From Taibaiella helvus_B (GTDB lineage Bacteria > Bacteroidota > Bacteroidia > Chitinophagales > Chitinophagaceae), in contig JBEBVI010000211.1 of the NCBI GenBank assembly GCA_040392805.1, positions 1 through 7,207 of the forward strand: a DNA stretch of 7,207 nucleotides. Direction: 5' to 3'. The notes beneath the pieces were generated by a model. That model made no database searches. It saw only the letters and a program-made list of their open reading frames with translations, and was not told the origin of the DNA. Shown here piece after piece: positions 7,097-7,207 of this stretch. Each line of letters opens with the position of its first letter. Within the stretch, counting starts at the first letter, position 1. A program made the position numbers and the translations under genes.

Positions 7097-7151
7097 TCAA
7101 AATAACCTCCTCACCTGTACTGAGCGTTGTCGAAGCAAGTACCGTCATGCC
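7097..7151 (-). repeat. Right copy of the imperfect inverted repeat pair
   Basis: Its reverse complement matches 96-150 at about 46 of 55 positions. The repeat-like sequence seems to continue toward the window edge, since CTGTACT followed by a GAG or CAG core recurs at 7115-7126 and again near 7163-7172. The minus strand stays open here as a Ser/Thr-rich frame, but that frame runs through the terminator hairpin and into the antisense of the second propeller gene, so I treat the region as non-coding repeat DNA. Confidence 0.6.
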
Positions 7152-7207
7152 GACCCCTTCGGCTGTACTCAGGGTAGACTTTGTGGAGGCATCTCCCAGG
7201 TTTACCC

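Noticed and set aside
6909..7207. Minus-strand frame open from the right window edge, Ser/Thr-rich (contains ASTTLSTGEEVILTI), as a partial gene
   Set aside because: It crosses a strong hairpin and overlaps 82 bp of the antisense of the second propeller gene. The part shared with the left repeat shows mismatches without codon-position bias. It is better explained as repeat DNA, though sequence beyond the edge could change this.

Overview
The window looks like a chromosomal segment from a Bacteroidota species, probably Chitinophaga-like or another member of the Chitinophagaceae. The evidence is two secreted proteins with a type IX secretion (T9SS) type A C-terminal sorting domain, SBBP-type propeller repeats with Asp-Phe-Asp-Pro motifs, PKD/Ig-like modules, promoters with the Bacteroidota -7 element TAnnTTTG, and A-rich leaders without a Shine-Dalgarno sequence. 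The genus-level guess is inference only.

Layout: positions 1-187 are non-coding and contain one copy of an imperfect repeat (96-150). Positions 188-2101 (minus) encode a TPR-containing, single-pass membrane histidine kinase of the HisKA_3 (NarL/LuxR-type) class. A divergent intergenic region (2102-2297) follows. Positions 2298-4496 and 4789-6990 (plus) encode two tandem paralogous secreted proteins of 732 and 733 residues, each with a signal peptide, a predicted seven-bladed propeller, a PKD-like domain, an Ig-like domain and a T9SS sorting domain. Each has its own promoter and its own downstream hairpin terminator. The right end (6991-7207) is non-coding and carries the second repeat copy in inverted orientation (7097-7151).

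The most informative regulatory signal is a dyad of about 24 bp upstream of both paralogs (2223-2246 and 4713-4736). The two copies share a dyad centre and lie at nearly the same distance from a perfect TAnnTTTG element. The whole unit of operator, promoter, gene and hairpin therefore appears duplicated in tandem, and the two proteins are probably co-regulated. A NarL/FixJ-type response regulator working with the adjacent kinase is a plausible binder of the dyad, but no response regulator gene is in the window, so this is inference.

I see no tRNA, rRNA, CRISPR array, transposase or phage gene. I do not claim a wholly new system. The best candidate is a small sensory regulon: a kinase next to two co-regulated secreted propeller proteins.
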